Assembly (NCBI GenBank): GCA_900541865.1
Contig: UQLO01000004.1
Coordinates: 32,527-96,526, forward strand
DNA: 64,000 bases
From: an uncultured Porphyromonadaceae bacterium
Lineage (GTDB): Bacteria > Bacteroidota > Bacteroidia > Bacteroidales > Muribaculaceae
Direction: 5' to 3'
Both the position numbers and the translations under genes were made by a program. Positions 34,149 to 44,124 of the stretch are shown here, piece after piece; positions within the stretch are counted from its first letter, which is position 1, and each line of letters opens with the position of its first letter. Under the pieces are notes generated by a model. That model worked only from the letters and a program-made list of their open reading frames with translations. It searched no databases and was not told the origin of the DNA.

Positions 34149-36473
34149 GTGGCCGCCGACTATCTCGCACAACTCAACGAGGCGCAACGTAGCGCCGTGG
34201 AGTATCTCGGAGGCCCGGAGCTGGTCATCGCCGGCGCCGGGTCGGGGAAGACGCGCGTGCTCACCCACAAAATAATGCATCTTCTCAACAGCGGCTACGA
34301 GCCGTGGCGCATACTTGCTCTGACCTTTACCAACAAGGCTGCCCGCGAGATGCGCCAACGCATAGCAGCCCTGGTAGGCGAAGAAGTTGCATCGCGGCTG
34401 TGGATGGGTACCTTTCACAGCATATTCGCGCGTATGCTGCGCCGCCACGCGCCCCTGCTGGGCTACACGCCCAACTTCACCATCTACGACACGGCGGACT
34501 CCAAGGCTCTGGTGCGCAACGTAATCAAAAGCCTCGGACTGCCGTCGGACCACTACAAGCCCGGCACCGTGCTCAATGAAATATCAAATGCCAAAAACAA
34601 CCTCATCTCTCCCCGGCAGTATGCCGCCGACCCCGACATAATGCGGGCCAACACGGCCGCCGGCATGGGCGAGATGGGAGCCGTCTACCAACTTTACTGC
34701 GAGCGCTGCCGGGTCTCGGACGCCATGGACTTCGACGACCTGCTTTACTACACCAACATCCTCCTGCGCGACCATCCGGAGGTGTTGGAGCAGTACCGCA
34801 GCTACTTCCGCTATATCCTGGTCGACGAGTACCAAGACACCAACTTTGCGCAGCACCTGATAGTGCGCCAACTGGCAGGCTCGACCGGCATGCTGTGCGT
34901 GGTCGGCGACGACGCTCAGAGCATCTACTCCTTCCGCGGGGCGAATATACGCAACATCCTTGATCTTAAAAAGAGCTTCCCGGCGCTTGAAACCTTCAAA
35001 CTCGAGCGAAATTACCGAAGCACGGGCAACATCGTTGAGGCCGCAAACTCGCTCATTGCCAAAAACACAGAGCAGATACCCAAAGAAGTGTATTCGCGCA
35101 ACGGCGAAGGCGAGCGCGTGGAAGTTGCCCAGGCCTACGACGAAACAGAGGAGGGTCGTCTGGTGGCCAACGGAATCACCAAAGTTATGATGCGCAATGG
35201 CGACCGCTACTCCGACATCGCCATCCTCTACCGCACAAACGCCCAAAGCCGCATCTTCGAAGAAGCCCTGCGCAACCGCAACATACCTTACCGCGTCTAC
35301 GGCGGCCTCGCCTTCTACCAGCGCAAGGAAATCAAGGACGCAGTGTGCTACTTCCGCCTTGCCGTGAACCCCAACGACGACGAAGCTCTGCGGCGCGTTG
35401 TCAACACACCCCGCCGCGGCATAGGCGAGACCACGATGGCAAAAGTTACCGCCGTTGCCTCCGACAGCGGCGTGAGCCTCTACGCCGTGATGACCGAGCC
35501 GGACCGCTTCGGCCTTGACGTGAACCGAGGCACACGAGCCAAACTCGCCTCCTTCGCCGCGCAACTACGGGGCTTTGTCGAACTGGCTGCCAACGGCATG
35601 GATGCCGCCGACCTGGCCAACCATATTATAGAAAACACCGGTCTGCTGGCCCAGTACCTTCAGGAAGGCGACAGCCCGGAGAACATATCCAAGCGCGACA
35701 ACATCCTGGAACTGCTCAAGGCCGTGCGTCAGCGTTCCGGCGACGAAGGACGCGACGACGCACCCCGCACTATGGCCGAATTTCTGGCCGAAGTGAGCCT
35801 GCTAACCGATGCCGACACCCAGTCCGAGAGCGAGGACGCCGTTACGCTGATGACCATCCACTCGGCCAAGGGTCTGGAGTACGAAAGTGTGTTCATCGTA
35901 GGCGCCGAGGAGGAGATATTGCCTTCGGGAATGAGCCTTCACGGACCAAATCCCGCTCAGGAAATAGAGGAGGAGCGACGGCTGATGTATGTTGCCTTGA
36001 CCCGCGCCAAACGCTACTGCATGGTCACCTTCACGCGGCAGCGCATCCACAACGGCCAGTTTGTGCGCCCGATGCCCTCGCGCTTCCTGTCGGAAATCAG
36101 CCCTCGCTACCTTCACCTCACCGCAGGGTCGTCGCTGGAACGAAAGAGCCGTCCCTTCGGCGCACGGCCTTCCATGAAATGGGATACCGCGGCCAAACCC
36201 TTCGCGCCAAACACGCCCACACCGCCACCCTCTCGCTTTCGGCCGCTGAGCGCCTCGACGCCGGCACCGGCCAAGCCGTCGGCCAAGGGCGAAGGCTACA
36301 CTCGCCACGATGCCGCCGAACTGAGTGAAGGAATGCGCATCGACCACGACCGCTTCGGCAACGGCATCATCCGAAAACTCGACATCTCAGGCGCCGACGC
36401 CGGTATACTGGTGGACTTCGGTGGCACCTCCCGCAAACTTCTCCTCAAGTACGCATCGTTCAAGATATTATGA
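34149..36473 (+). CDS. uvrD: UvrD/PcrA-type superfamily I DNA helicase
   Basis: 774 aa 3'-5' helicase. Motifs in order: Q motif LNEAQRSAVEYL, motif I AGAGSGKTRV, Ia LTFTNKAAREM, II ILVDEYQDTN, III VVGDDAQSIYSFRGA, IV LERNYRSTGNIV, V TLMTIHSAKGLEYESVF and VI YVALTRAKR. The C terminus after residue 680 is a Pro/Ser-rich linker followed by a Tudor-like segment (MRIDHDRFGNGIIRKLD) typical of PcrA/UvrD. I choose GTG 34149, which gives the usual short N terminus; ATG 34101 would overlap the DUF4250 gene. Distinguishing UvrD from PcrA is not possible by eye. Confidence 0.93.
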   Translation: MAADYLAQLNEAQRSAVEYLGGPELVIAGAGSGKTRVLTHKIMHLLNSGYEPWRILALTFTNKAAREMRQRIAALVGEEVASRLWMGTFHSIFARMLRRHAPLLGYTPNFTIYDTADSKALVRNVIKSLGLPSDHYKPGTVLNEISNAKNNLISPRQYAADPDIMRANTAAGMGEMGAVYQLYCERCRVSDAMDFDDLLYYTNILLRDHPEVLEQYRSYFRYILVDEYQDTNFAQHLIVRQLAGSTGMLCVVGDDAQSIYSFRGANIRNILDLKKSFPALETFKLERNYRSTGNIVEAANSLIAKNTEQIPKEVYSRNGEGERVEVAQAYDETEEGRLVANGITKVMMRNGDRYSDIAILYRTNAQSRIFEEALRNRNIPYRVYGGLAFYQRKEIKDAVCYFRLAVNPNDDEALRRVVNTPRRGIGETTMAKVTAVASDSGVSLYAVMTEPDRFGLDVNRGTRAKLASFAAQLRGFVELAANGMDAADLANHIIENTGLLAQYLQEGDSPENISKRDNILELLKAVRQRSGDEGRDDAPRTMAEFLAEVSLLTDADTQSESEDAVTLMTIHSAKGLEYESVFIVGAEEEILPSGMSLHGPNPAQEIEEERRLMYVALTRAKRYCMVTFTRQRIHNGQFVRPMPSRFLSEISPRYLHLTAGSSLERKSRPFGARPSMKWDTAAKPFAPNTPTPPPSRFRPLSASTPAPAKPSAKGEGYTRHDAAELSEGMRIDHDRFGNGIIRKLDISGADAGILVDFGGTSRKLLLKYASFKIL

Positions 36474-37588
36474 AAGAAGAATTGCCAACACCATATTTTA
36501 TAGTCTACGAAGACCGCCTTCGCCGCAACTTCAGCCTCATCACCGACGTTGCGCGCCGCAGCGGCGCACGCATCATAGTGGCGTTCAAGGCCAACGCGCT
36601 GTGGCGCACTTTCCCCGTGCTTAAGGAGTACACCACCGACTGCACGGCAAGCTCGCTGAACGAGCTGCGACTTGGCGCCGAAGAGCTTGGAGGCCAAATC
36701 CACACCTACACCCCGGCCTACACCGACGCCAACATCGACGAATTCGTGCGTCTTAGCAGCCATATGACCTTCAACTCGCTCAGCCAATGGAAGCGCTACG
36801 GACACAAAGCCCTCGCCGGCGGTGTGAGCTGCGGTCTGCGCGTCAACCCCAAGTGTTCGGTCATCGAAACCGACCTCTACAACCCGGCCATGCCCGGTTC
36901 GCGCTTCGGAGTTGACGCCGAAGAGATTGGCGACAACCTCCCCGAAGGCATAGAAGGGCTCCACTTCCATGCCTTGTGCGAAAGCGGCCCGGAAGACCTC
37001 GCCAAAGTGCTCGAGGCCTTCGAGGCGCGCTTCGGACACCTTCTGCCTCAGGTGAAGTGGGTCAATATGGGCGGCGGACATCTTATGACCCGCAAGGGCT
37101 ACGACACAGACCGCCTCGTAGAGATACTGCGGGGCTTCCGCGAGCGTCATCCCGGCGTTGAGGTCATCCTGGAGCCGGGTAGCGCATGGATGTGGCAGAC
37201 GGGCGACCTGGAAGCTTCCGTGGTTGACACGGTAGAGCACGACGGAATCCGGACCGCCATTCTGGATGTGTCGTTTGCCTGCCATATGCCCGACACCCTC
37301 GAGATGCCGTACACTCCCGAAGTGGCTCAAACGGCGCAGGAGGGCCTCGAATACCGGTTGGGGGGCAATTCGTGTCTGAGCGGTGACTTCAAGGAGGGCT
37401 ATACCTTCCCGAAGGAACTCCGGCCGGGCGACCGCATCACGCTGCGCGACATGAACCACTACACCACAGTTAAGACCACGATGTTCAACGGAGTTGCGCA
37501 CCCCGACATAGTATTCGAAGGCTCCGACGGCAGCCGCCGTTACCTTCGCCGCTTCGACTACACAGACTATAAAAACCGCATGAGCTGA
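36470..37588 (+). CDS. nspC: Carboxynorspermidine/carboxyspermidine decarboxylase
   Basis: 372 aa PLP enzyme of the alanine-racemase-fold decarboxylases. It makes norspermidine or spermidine from the carboxy precursors in the pathway used by Bacteroidota. The PLP Lys is likely in VAFKANALW. Other markers are the HFHALCES motif and MGGGHLMTRKGYD, and CSVIETDLYNP is typical of NspC. It overlaps the helicase by four bases (ATGA). The partner dehydrogenase gene is not in the window. Confidence 0.92.
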   Translation: MKEELPTPYFIVYEDRLRRNFSLITDVARRSGARIIVAFKANALWRTFPVLKEYTTDCTASSLNELRLGAEELGGQIHTYTPAYTDANIDEFVRLSSHMTFNSLSQWKRYGHKALAGGVSCGLRVNPKCSVIETDLYNPAMPGSRFGVDAEEIGDNLPEGIEGLHFHALCESGPEDLAKVLEAFEARFGHLLPQVKWVNMGGGHLMTRKGYDTDRLVEILRGFRERHPGVEVILEPGSAWMWQTGDLEASVVDTVEHDGIRTAILDVSFACHMPDTLEMPYTPEVAQTAQEGLEYRLGGNSCLSGDFKEGYTFPKELRPGDRITLRDMNHYTTVKTTMFNGVAHPDIVFEGSDGSRRYLRRFDYTDYKNRMS

Positions 37589-37594
37589 AAAAAT

Positions 37595-38605
37595 ATGGAA
37601 GCAGCGCCCCGTTTTTCAATCATAGTGCCGGTCTACAACCGTCCGGCGGAAGTGCATGACCTCGTCGACAGCCTACTTGCGCAGACAAAGCGCAATTTTG
37701 AGCTTGTTGTGGTCGAAGACGGCTCCACCGTCGACTGCCGCACCATCGTGGAAGATGCGCGAGCCAAAGGCCTCGTCGCACAGTACTACTACAAGGAAAA
37801 CGAGGGGCGCTCAATAGCCCGCAACTACGGCCTTGAGCGCGCACGCGGCGAGTGGTTTGTGTTTTTCGACTCCGACTGCGTCATTCCGCCCGAATACTTC
37901 GCAACGCTTGATGAGGAAATATCGGCCAGACCACTCGACTGCTACGGAGGCCCAGATGCGGCCCACAGCAGCTTCACACCCACCCAAAAAGCGATAAACT
38001 ACGCCATGACCTCGCTGCTTACCACCGGCGGCATACGAGGCGGAAAAGTGTCGCTCGAAAAATTCACGCCTCGAACATTCAACATGGGCTACACGCGTGC
38101 CGTCTACGACAAAGTGGGAGGCTTCCGGGAAATGTTCTCCGAGGACATAGACATGAGCACCCGCATACGCAATGCCGGATTCAGCATCGGACTATACCGT
38201 CCGGTCTATGTATGGCACAAGCGGCGGGTCGATTTCCGTAAATTCGCCCGTCAGGTCTATGTATTCGGCATGAGCCGAATTACCTTGCACCTGCTTTACC
38301 CCGGCTCGCTCAAAGCGGTGCATACCTTGCCGGCATTTGCCGTTGCCGGCGCGGGCGTGGTGGCCGGATTAGCGGCTTTCGTTTCGCCGTGGTGGCTGCT
38401 GGCTCCCGGTGTGTATGCCGGAGCGCTCTTTGGCGACGCCCTGCGCAAGACGCGCTCGCTGCGCATCGCGGCCCTGGCATTGCCGGCTGCGGCAGTGCAA
38501 ATCGGGGGCTACGGCTGCGGCTTCATCAAGGCGTGGTTCTCCAAAATTGTGTTGCGCCGCGGCCGAAACATAGAAGAAGAAATAGCCATACGCAAAGGAA
38601 AATGA
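37595..38605 (+). CDS. Family 2 glycosyltransferase with C-terminal membrane helices
   Basis: 336 aa. The GT-A domain begins FSIIVPVYNRPAEVHDLVDSLLAQT, with EDGS (nucleotide binding), FFDSDC (DXD metal site) and NMGYTRAVYDKVGGFREMFSEDIDMSTRIRNAGF. Two or three C-terminal hydrophobic segments (about residues 245-310) anchor it to the membrane. The donor and acceptor are unknown; the shape is that of envelope polysaccharide or glycolipid enzymes. It overlaps radC by four bases. Confidence 0.9.
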   Translation: MEAAPRFSIIVPVYNRPAEVHDLVDSLLAQTKRNFELVVVEDGSTVDCRTIVEDARAKGLVAQYYYKENEGRSIARNYGLERARGEWFVFFDSDCVIPPEYFATLDEEISARPLDCYGGPDAAHSSFTPTQKAINYAMTSLLTTGGIRGGKVSLEKFTPRTFNMGYTRAVYDKVGGFREMFSEDIDMSTRIRNAGFSIGLYRPVYVWHKRRVDFRKFARQVYVFGMSRITLHLLYPGSLKAVHTLPAFAVAGAGVVAGLAAFVSPWWLLAPGVYAGALFGDALRKTRSLRIAALALPAAAVQIGGYGCGFIKAWFSKIVLRRGRNIEEEIAIRKGK

Positions 38606-39288
38606 GGGACACAACCCAAGAGCACGCCGGACTTATGCCACGCGAAAAAGCCATGGAGCAGGGGGTGAAAGCACTCTCCGACAAAGAACTGATGGCTATT
38701 ATATTCGGTACCGGGACGCAAGGCAAAAACGTATTCGAGCTTTGCGAAGAGATCCTACACGCAAAAGACGGCCATCTCTCGCTTGTGGCGGGAATGGACT
38801 GGCGCGACTTCATCCGCGAGTTCAAGGGCATCGGGCCGGCAAAGGCCCTGACTCTGCTTGCGGCTCTTGAGTTGGGTGCACGTGCGGGCCGCGACGCCCT
38901 GACGCTCAAAGACAACCGCATCGACACCAGCCGGAAGGCCTACGAGTATATGCTCCCGGAAATGTTCAACCTCGACCATGAGGAGTTCTGGATACTTCTG
39001 ATGAACAACAGCAACCGGCCTATAAAGCGAGTGCGAATAGGGCAGGGCGGACTCAACTCCACCATGGCCGACGTGCGGATAATACTCCGGGAGGCACTCC
39101 TTGCCAAGGCGCCCTGCATGATAGCCTTCCACAACCATCCCTCCGGCACACTGCGGCCCAGCCCGCAGGACGACGCGCTCACCAAGCGCATCAAGGAAGG
39201 GGCGGCCACTATGGACATCAGACTGATCGACCACTTGATAGTGACCGACACCGACTTCTATTCCTTCAACGACAACGGGCGCCTCTAA
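38602..39288 (+). CDS. radC: RadC family JAB/MPN-domain protein
   Basis: 228 aa. An N-terminal helix-hairpin-helix region (KALSDKELMAIIFGTGTQGKNVFEL, KGIGPAKALTLLAALELG) is followed by a JAMM domain with the metal motif HNHPSGTLRPSPQDD. Despite the name, members are not proven DNA repair enzymes. ATG 38602 overlaps the glycosyltransferase stop as ATGA; the frame extends upstream only as antisense-like sequence. The stop interleaves with that of the convergent metallo-hydrolase (CTAA at 39285-39288). Confidence 0.92.
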   Translation: MRDTTQEHAGLMPREKAMEQGVKALSDKELMAIIFGTGTQGKNVFELCEEILHAKDGHLSLVAGMDWRDFIREFKGIGPAKALTLLAALELGARAGRDALTLKDNRIDTSRKAYEYMLPEMFNLDHEEFWILLMNNSNRPIKRVRIGQGGLNSTMADVRIILREALLAKAPCMIAFHNHPSGTLRPSPQDDALTKRIKEGAATMDIRLIDHLIVTDTDFYSFNDNGRL

Positions 39289-40070
39289 AATTCCACGGTC
39301 ATACCGTCGCGGGCCAGAAAGACGCCCTGCGGCAGCCGAGGTTGCACCAGTGCGGCCGGAGGCATGTCGTGGCTGGCGTGGGTGAGATAGGCCCGACGGG
39401 GCCCGACGCGCTCAATAAGAGCCAGTGCCTGGTCGAGCGACATATGGGCCGCATGAGGCTGCGGACGCAAAGCGTTCACAACCAGCACGTCGAGGTCCTT
39501 CAACATCTCGACCGAGCTTTCGGGAACCGAAAGCGCGTCGGTGACGTAAGCCATTTTTCCGATTCGATAGCCCAAAATGGGAAGTTTGCCGTGGAGGACC
39601 TCCAGGGGCTGCACCTCGAAAGTCTCGTCGCCGGCTTTGACCGAGAAAGAGTCGCCGTGGCCCACGATGTGGAGGTCGAAGCCAGGCGCACCGGGGTAGT
39701 GTTCGGCGGCGAAGGCGTACGGAACATTATGGCGCAGACCGGCGGCCACATCCTTGCGACAATAGACCGGAAAACGTCCGTCGGGGCATTTGTAGCAATA
39801 GGGTCTGAGGTCGTCGATGCCTCCGACGTGGTCATAATGAATATGAGTGATGAGTGCGGCAGCCAAGTCCGGACTGTCCTGACGAAGAAGCTGGGTGCGC
39901 AGGTCGGGACCGGCATCGATGAGAAGGGCCGGAGCGGAGGCCGAACGGCGCACCAGCACACTTGCCCGCAGACGCCGGTCGGCGGGGTCGTGGCTGCTGC
40001 ATGTTCGGCAATGGCAGCCTACCATAGGCACTCCTGTAGAGGTGCCGGTACCTAAAAAAACGAGTTCCAT
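39285..40070 (-). CDS. MBL-fold metallo-hydrolase (PhnP/RNase Z-like)
   Basis: 261 aa. The opening ELVFLGTGTSTGVPMVGC and the metal motif HIHYDHVGGIDDLRPY, with later GHGDSF, TDALSVP and HASHD ligands, place it with PhnP/cyclic phosphodiesterase-like hydrolases. The substrate is not deducible. I use ATG 40070; the frame reaches 40103 inside the upstream lipoprotein gene. It is the last gene of the five-gene minus-strand run starting at 45321. Confidence 0.88.
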   Translation of the reverse strand: MELVFLGTGTSTGVPMVGCHCRTCSSHDPADRRLRASVLVRRSASAPALLIDAGPDLRTQLLRQDSPDLAAALITHIHYDHVGGIDDLRPYCYKCPDGRFPVYCRKDVAAGLRHNVPYAFAAEHYPGAPGFDLHIVGHGDSFSVKAGDETFEVQPLEVLHGKLPILGYRIGKMAYVTDALSVPESSVEMLKDLDVLVVNALRPQPHAAHMSLDQALALIERVGPRRAYLTHASHDMPPAALVQPRLPQGVFLARDGMTVEF

Positions 40071-40074
40071 AAAG

Positions 40075-41031
40075 TTACTGTCGGAAACGGGTGAGCATAC
40101 CATCGTCGAAAATCAGAAAAACGCCGTCGGGATAGGACCAAGTCTCGCGCATGCCGCCTCGGGTTGGCACTCTTCGGATGTCGGAAGGCGCCCCCAAAGC
40201 GAGCCGACACTCGGTCGGTGTCATACCCTCCTTGATGCGGGAGCGGACGATGCAATTCCAGGTATCGTCGTCGATTTCGGGGTGGTGCCGACGCGGCGAT
40301 TCAAACTCAAAAAGCCTATCGAAACTGCGAGCCTGGGCGCCGACGCCTCCCACGCTCATATAGAGGAAATACTTATGGCCCTGCGACACCAAAGAAGTGT
40401 CGGGCACGGAAAAATAGACAGCTGCCGGGTAGAGGAAAGTACCGGGCACCACAGTGTCGACCACGGCTTCGACATGGCGCAGCCCGAAAACGCTTTGGCC
40501 GGAGGGATGATACCAGTCGGGCGTGGCTATGAAGAGCCGTCGACCGGCGAGAATACTGTCGGTGCGGCTCACCAAGCCCAAGTCTATCGTGAAAGGTATG
40601 TCCAGACTGCTCAGAGTGTCGAGCGAGGCGAAGGGCACCGGCAGACGGAGAATAAGGAACTCGGCGTCGCGAACATCGCGAAACACCAGGTCGGTGGCGT
40701 CCTCCCCGGTGAGCGAAACGGCAGGAGCGCCTGAGACAAACTCCACCGTGCGGCCTTTGAGAACATCCGGAGCCGAAGTGCCGGGAGCCAGCAAGCGGCG
40801 GAAACGCTCATCGTCGATTCGGAGCGCCAGGCCCTGAGAAGACCACAATGCGGGCGGCAACGGCCTCACCGCATCCAAAAAGCCGCGCTCCGGCGCCGAA
40901 CCGGACGGCACATTGCGGCGCACCTCCGACTGTCCTATACGGGGAGTGCTTTCAACGCCGGTGAAACACGATGAAAGCGCCGCGGCGAAAAACGCCGCGG
41001 CAGCTAAAGAGAGTTTGGAGATACTTTTCAA
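40075..41031 (-). CDS. Lipoprotein with BamE/SmpA-like C terminus
   Basis: 318 aa. A lipoprotein signal ends at Cys22 (ALSSC). The middle is a beta-rich domain I do not recognise. The C-terminal 65 residues (WNCIVRSRIKEGMTPTECRLALGAPSDI followed by ETWSYPDGVFLIFDDGML) have the helix-helix-strand layout and the GMTPxEVxxxLGxP motif of the BamE/SmpA fold. It overlaps the prolyl oligopeptidase gene by four bases. Function unknown; probably outer-membrane anchored. Confidence 0.75.
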   Translation of the reverse strand: MKSISKLSLAAAAFFAAALSSCFTGVESTPRIGQSEVRRNVPSGSAPERGFLDAVRPLPPALWSSQGLALRIDDERFRRLLAPGTSAPDVLKGRTVEFVSGAPAVSLTGEDATDLVFRDVRDAEFLILRLPVPFASLDTLSSLDIPFTIDLGLVSRTDSILAGRRLFIATPDWYHPSGQSVFGLRHVEAVVDTVVPGTFLYPAAVYFSVPDTSLVSQGHKYFLYMSVGGVGAQARSFDRLFEFESPRRHHPEIDDDTWNCIVRSRIKEGMTPTECRLALGAPSDIRRVPTRGGMRETWSYPDGVFLIFDDGMLTRFRQ

Positions 41032-43184
41032 CGTTTGGTCGGGTCAATGCCCATGTTCTTGTAGATGAAAGAGTAGATGTCGGCATATTCGTCGACTACC
41101 TTTGCGGTGGGCTTGCCGGCGCCGTGACCCGCGTTGGAGTCGATGCGGATCAGTTTCGGCGCATCGCCTGTATTGGCGGCCTGAAGAGTGGCGGCATACT
41201 TGAAACTGTGGGCCGGGACGACTCGGTCGTCGTGGTCGGCGGTTGTCACAAGTATTGCGGGGTATGGCGTGCCGTCGTTGCTGATGTTGTGGATGGGTGA
41301 GTAGGCGTGGAGGTACTGCGCCATTTCGGGGCTTTCCTCGGAGGTGCCGTAGTCGTGGGCCCAGTTCCAGCCTATTGTGAAGAGATGGTAGCGCATCATA
41401 TCCATCACGCCGACGCGGGGTATGGCGACTTTGAAGAGGTCGGGACGCTGGTTGACGACAGCACCCACGAGGAGGCCGCCGTTGCTGCCGCCCTCGATGG
41501 CAAGATGGTCGGTGTCGGTCCAGTTGTTTGCGATGAGATACTCAGCGGCGCCGATGAAGTCGTCGAAGACGTTCTGCTTGTTCATCTTTGTGCCGGCGTT
41601 GTGCCACTCTTCGCCGTACTCGCTGCCACCGCGGAGGTTGACGCTCACGTAGATTCCGCCGTTTTCGAGCCACAGCAGGCGGTTGGGGCTGAAACGCGGG
41701 TTGAGAGGCACGTTGAAGCCACCATAACCATAGAGGTAGACGGGATTGCTGCCGTTGGCAACAGTGTCTTTGTGGCGCACCATAAACATCGGTATTCTGG
41801 TGCCGTCGGCCGAATTGAAGAAAATCTGCTCGGTGATGTAGTCGTCGGGGTTGAAATCGTCGATAGTGGAACTGAACCAGGGGGTACTATCGCCCGAAGC
41901 GGTGTCGTAGCGGTAGACGCCGGTGGGAGCTGTGAAAGAGGAGAAGGTATAGTATGCCTCGGGATTCTTCTCGCTGGCGGAGAACACGGCCGTGCCGTAA
42001 GTGGGGAAGGTGATGTCGCGGGTCTTGCTGCCGGAGCGGTCGAACTCGGCGGCATGGTGGGATGCATCACGGTCGAAGACGGCGATGAAGCGGTCCGGTC
42101 CGCACATCACAGCCTGGGCGAGCACACCCCCTTCGGGGTCTTCGGCGATTACGGTCTGCCAGTTCTCCCGTGCGGGATTGGCGGGGTCGATGGCTACCAC
42201 ACGGTTTCGGGGGGCGTCGGCGGCCGTTACGGCGTATATTTTGCCGTCGGAGGCACCGATGGGCACCGTCTCCCAGTTCTGGGAGGGTTCGGCGACGACG
42301 AAACCCTTCTGCGGGTTCTGCATGTCTTTGATCTCGATAGTATTGCCATGGCCGTCGCCGCTGGCGCTGACTACCAAGTATCGTCCTCCTTCGCCGAGCA
42401 CCTGAGCGGTATGGAAGTGGAGCGGCTCGTCGGGGTTTTCGTAGACTACCTCGTCCTGACTCTGGTCGGTGCCCAGACGGTGGTAGTAGACCTTGTGGAA
42501 TTCATTGGCCACAGAGAATTCCTGACCTTGTGCAGGCCGGGGATATGCGCTGTAGTAGAAGCCGTCGCCGCGCCATTCGGCGCCGGTGAACTTGGCCCAT
42601 TCGATATGGTCGGGAAGAAGACGGCCGGATTCGGTGTCGATCACATAAATCTCTGTCCAGTCGCTGCCGCTGCGCGAGATAGTGTATGCGGCGTGGCGGC
42701 CGTCCTCGCTGAAGCTCAGGCCGGTGAGTGCCACCGTTCCGTCGTCCGAGAGGGTGTTGGGGTCGATGAAAACCTCAGGTTCGGCGTCTTCGGAGGCCAT
42801 ACGATAGATAATGTCCTGATTGGTAGTGCCGTCGTTGGCGCTATAATAGAGACGACCGTCGGACTGTTTCTCGGGAGCTCCGCAACGGCCGTAGCGGTTG
42901 AGGGAGGCAAGACGGTCGCGCAAAGCGTTGCGGAAGGGAATACGGTCGAGATAGCCTCGCGTGACGGCGTTTTCAGCCTGCACCCAAGCGGCAGTGGCGG
43001 CGCTGGTGTCGTTTTCGAGCGGACGATAGGGGTCGGCCACGGTGACGCCGGAAACCTCATAGACAGTGGAGTCTGACGGAGCCTCCGGATACTGGATGGA
43101 GGCGGAGCGGGTGCAAGCTGCCGTCAGAGAGCCGGCGGCCGCGGCTGCCAGCAAGGCAGTGTTTTTGAATTCAGGCATTTTCAT
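41028..43184 (-). CDS. Prolyl oligopeptidase family serine peptidase (lipoprotein)
   Basis: 718 aa from ATG 43184. A lipoprotein signal ends at Cys24 (SLTAAC). The N-terminal beta-propeller (about 50-430) is followed by an alpha/beta hydrolase domain with nucleophile motif GGSNGGLLVG, the acid in TADHDDRVVP and His in NAGHGAGKP. This S9A family cleaves short proline-containing peptides; here it would act in the periplasm or outer membrane. The start lies within the last codons of the mscS-like gene (14-nt overlap); in-frame ATGs at 43202 and 43199 would lengthen the signal peptide. Confidence 0.93.
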   Translation of the reverse strand: MKMPEFKNTALLAAAAAGSLTAACTRSASIQYPEAPSDSTVYEVSGVTVADPYRPLENDTSAATAAWVQAENAVTRGYLDRIPFRNALRDRLASLNRYGRCGAPEKQSDGRLYYSANDGTTNQDIIYRMASEDAEPEVFIDPNTLSDDGTVALTGLSFSEDGRHAAYTISRSGSDWTEIYVIDTESGRLLPDHIEWAKFTGAEWRGDGFYYSAYPRPAQGQEFSVANEFHKVYYHRLGTDQSQDEVVYENPDEPLHFHTAQVLGEGGRYLVVSASGDGHGNTIEIKDMQNPQKGFVVAEPSQNWETVPIGASDGKIYAVTAADAPRNRVVAIDPANPARENWQTVIAEDPEGGVLAQAVMCGPDRFIAVFDRDASHHAAEFDRSGSKTRDITFPTYGTAVFSASEKNPEAYYTFSSFTAPTGVYRYDTASGDSTPWFSSTIDDFNPDDYITEQIFFNSADGTRIPMFMVRHKDTVANGSNPVYLYGYGGFNVPLNPRFSPNRLLWLENGGIYVSVNLRGGSEYGEEWHNAGTKMNKQNVFDDFIGAAEYLIANNWTDTDHLAIEGGSNGGLLVGAVVNQRPDLFKVAIPRVGVMDMMRYHLFTIGWNWAHDYGTSEESPEMAQYLHAYSPIHNISNDGTPYPAILVTTADHDDRVVPAHSFKYAATLQAANTGDAPKLIRIDSNAGHGAGKPTAKVVDEYADIYSFIYKNMGIDPTKR

Positions 43185-44112
43185 TATTGATATGAACATC
43201 AAGTTGCGGGAAGGGGAATGAAATATCAGAGTTTTGGAGGCGAGAGTAGATTTGCTCGTTGACGCTGTAGAATACGTCCCAGTAGCTTCCGGTGCGCGTC
43301 CAGGCCGACACCTTGAGGTCTACGCTGCTGGCGGCCAACTCCTTGAGAACCACAGATGGTGCCTTGGCCGAGGGTTCGGGGCAGGAGTCGACGGGCAGCT
43401 CGGCCGAGCCGACAACGTCGGGGTTTGCGCACACAATGGCCAGAATGAGTTCGCGGGCCTTGTCGAAGTCGTTGCCGTAGCTGATGCTCACCGTCCAGTC
43501 TACGCGGCGGAACTGCATGCGGCTCCAGTTGTTGATGCTGCCGGTGGAGAGGCCGCCGTTGGGCACGATGATGCTCTTGTTGTCGGGCGTGCAGATTATG
43601 GTGCTGAAAATTTGAATCTCGCGCACCGTACCCGCGTAGCCCTGGGCTTCGATATAATCGCCGATGCGGTAAGGCTTGAGCAGCAGAATGAGCACTCCGC
43701 CGGCAAAATTCTGCAAGGTACCGCTCAGAGCCATACCGAGAGCTACGCCTGCCGAAGCGAAGATGGCCAGAAACGACGAGGTCTCGATGCCGAGGATGCC
43801 GATTACGGTGACTATTAGGATGAAGTAGAGCACAATGCGAATCATACTCAACACAAAAGTGTTGAGGCTCCGGTCGACATTGCGGCGGGCGAATATGCGG
43901 CTTACGAGATTGTAGATTTTATTGATGATGAAGCGGCCGAGATAGAAAACAAAGACCGCCACAGCCAGATTGACCGCAAAAGAAACTGCGCCGTTGATGA
44001 CCTTGGCTATCAACTCGTCAAGAGGCAGCTGCTTGAGCAAATCCAGCTCGGAGGAGTCTGCCGCAGCCGTGGTGGCTTCGGCGGCGCATAGAATCAAACC
44101 GGGAATATTCAT
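43171..44112 (-). CDS. MscS-family mechanosensitive ion channel
   Basis: 313 aa. An N-terminal extension of about 35 residues leads into three membrane helices; the pore helix TM3 is FLAIFASAGVALGMALSGTLQNFAGGVLILL, with Gly/Ala packing as in MscS. The cytoplasmic beta domain includes KPYRIGDYIEAQGYAGTVREIQIFSTI and IIVPNGGLSTGSINNWS. It opens under membrane tension to release solutes. It follows the C11 peptidase gene by 12 nt. Confidence 0.93.
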   Translation of the reverse strand: MNIPGLILCAAEATTAAADSSELDLLKQLPLDELIAKVINGAVSFAVNLAVAVFVFYLGRFIINKIYNLVSRIFARRNVDRSLNTFVLSMIRIVLYFILIVTVIGILGIETSSFLAIFASAGVALGMALSGTLQNFAGGVLILLLKPYRIGDYIEAQGYAGTVREIQIFSTIICTPDNKSIIVPNGGLSTGSINNWSRMQFRRVDWTVSISYGNDFDKARELILAIVCANPDVVGSAELPVDSCPEPSAKAPSVVLKELAASSVDLKVSAWTRTGSYWDVFYSVNEQIYSRLQNSDISFPFPQLDVHINNENA

Positions 44113-44124
44113 CGGGCAAATGCT

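Noticed and set aside
41307..43076. 589-codon plus-strand frame antisense to the prolyl oligopeptidase
   Set aside because: Val/Gly/Ala-rich shadow without start signals or motifs.
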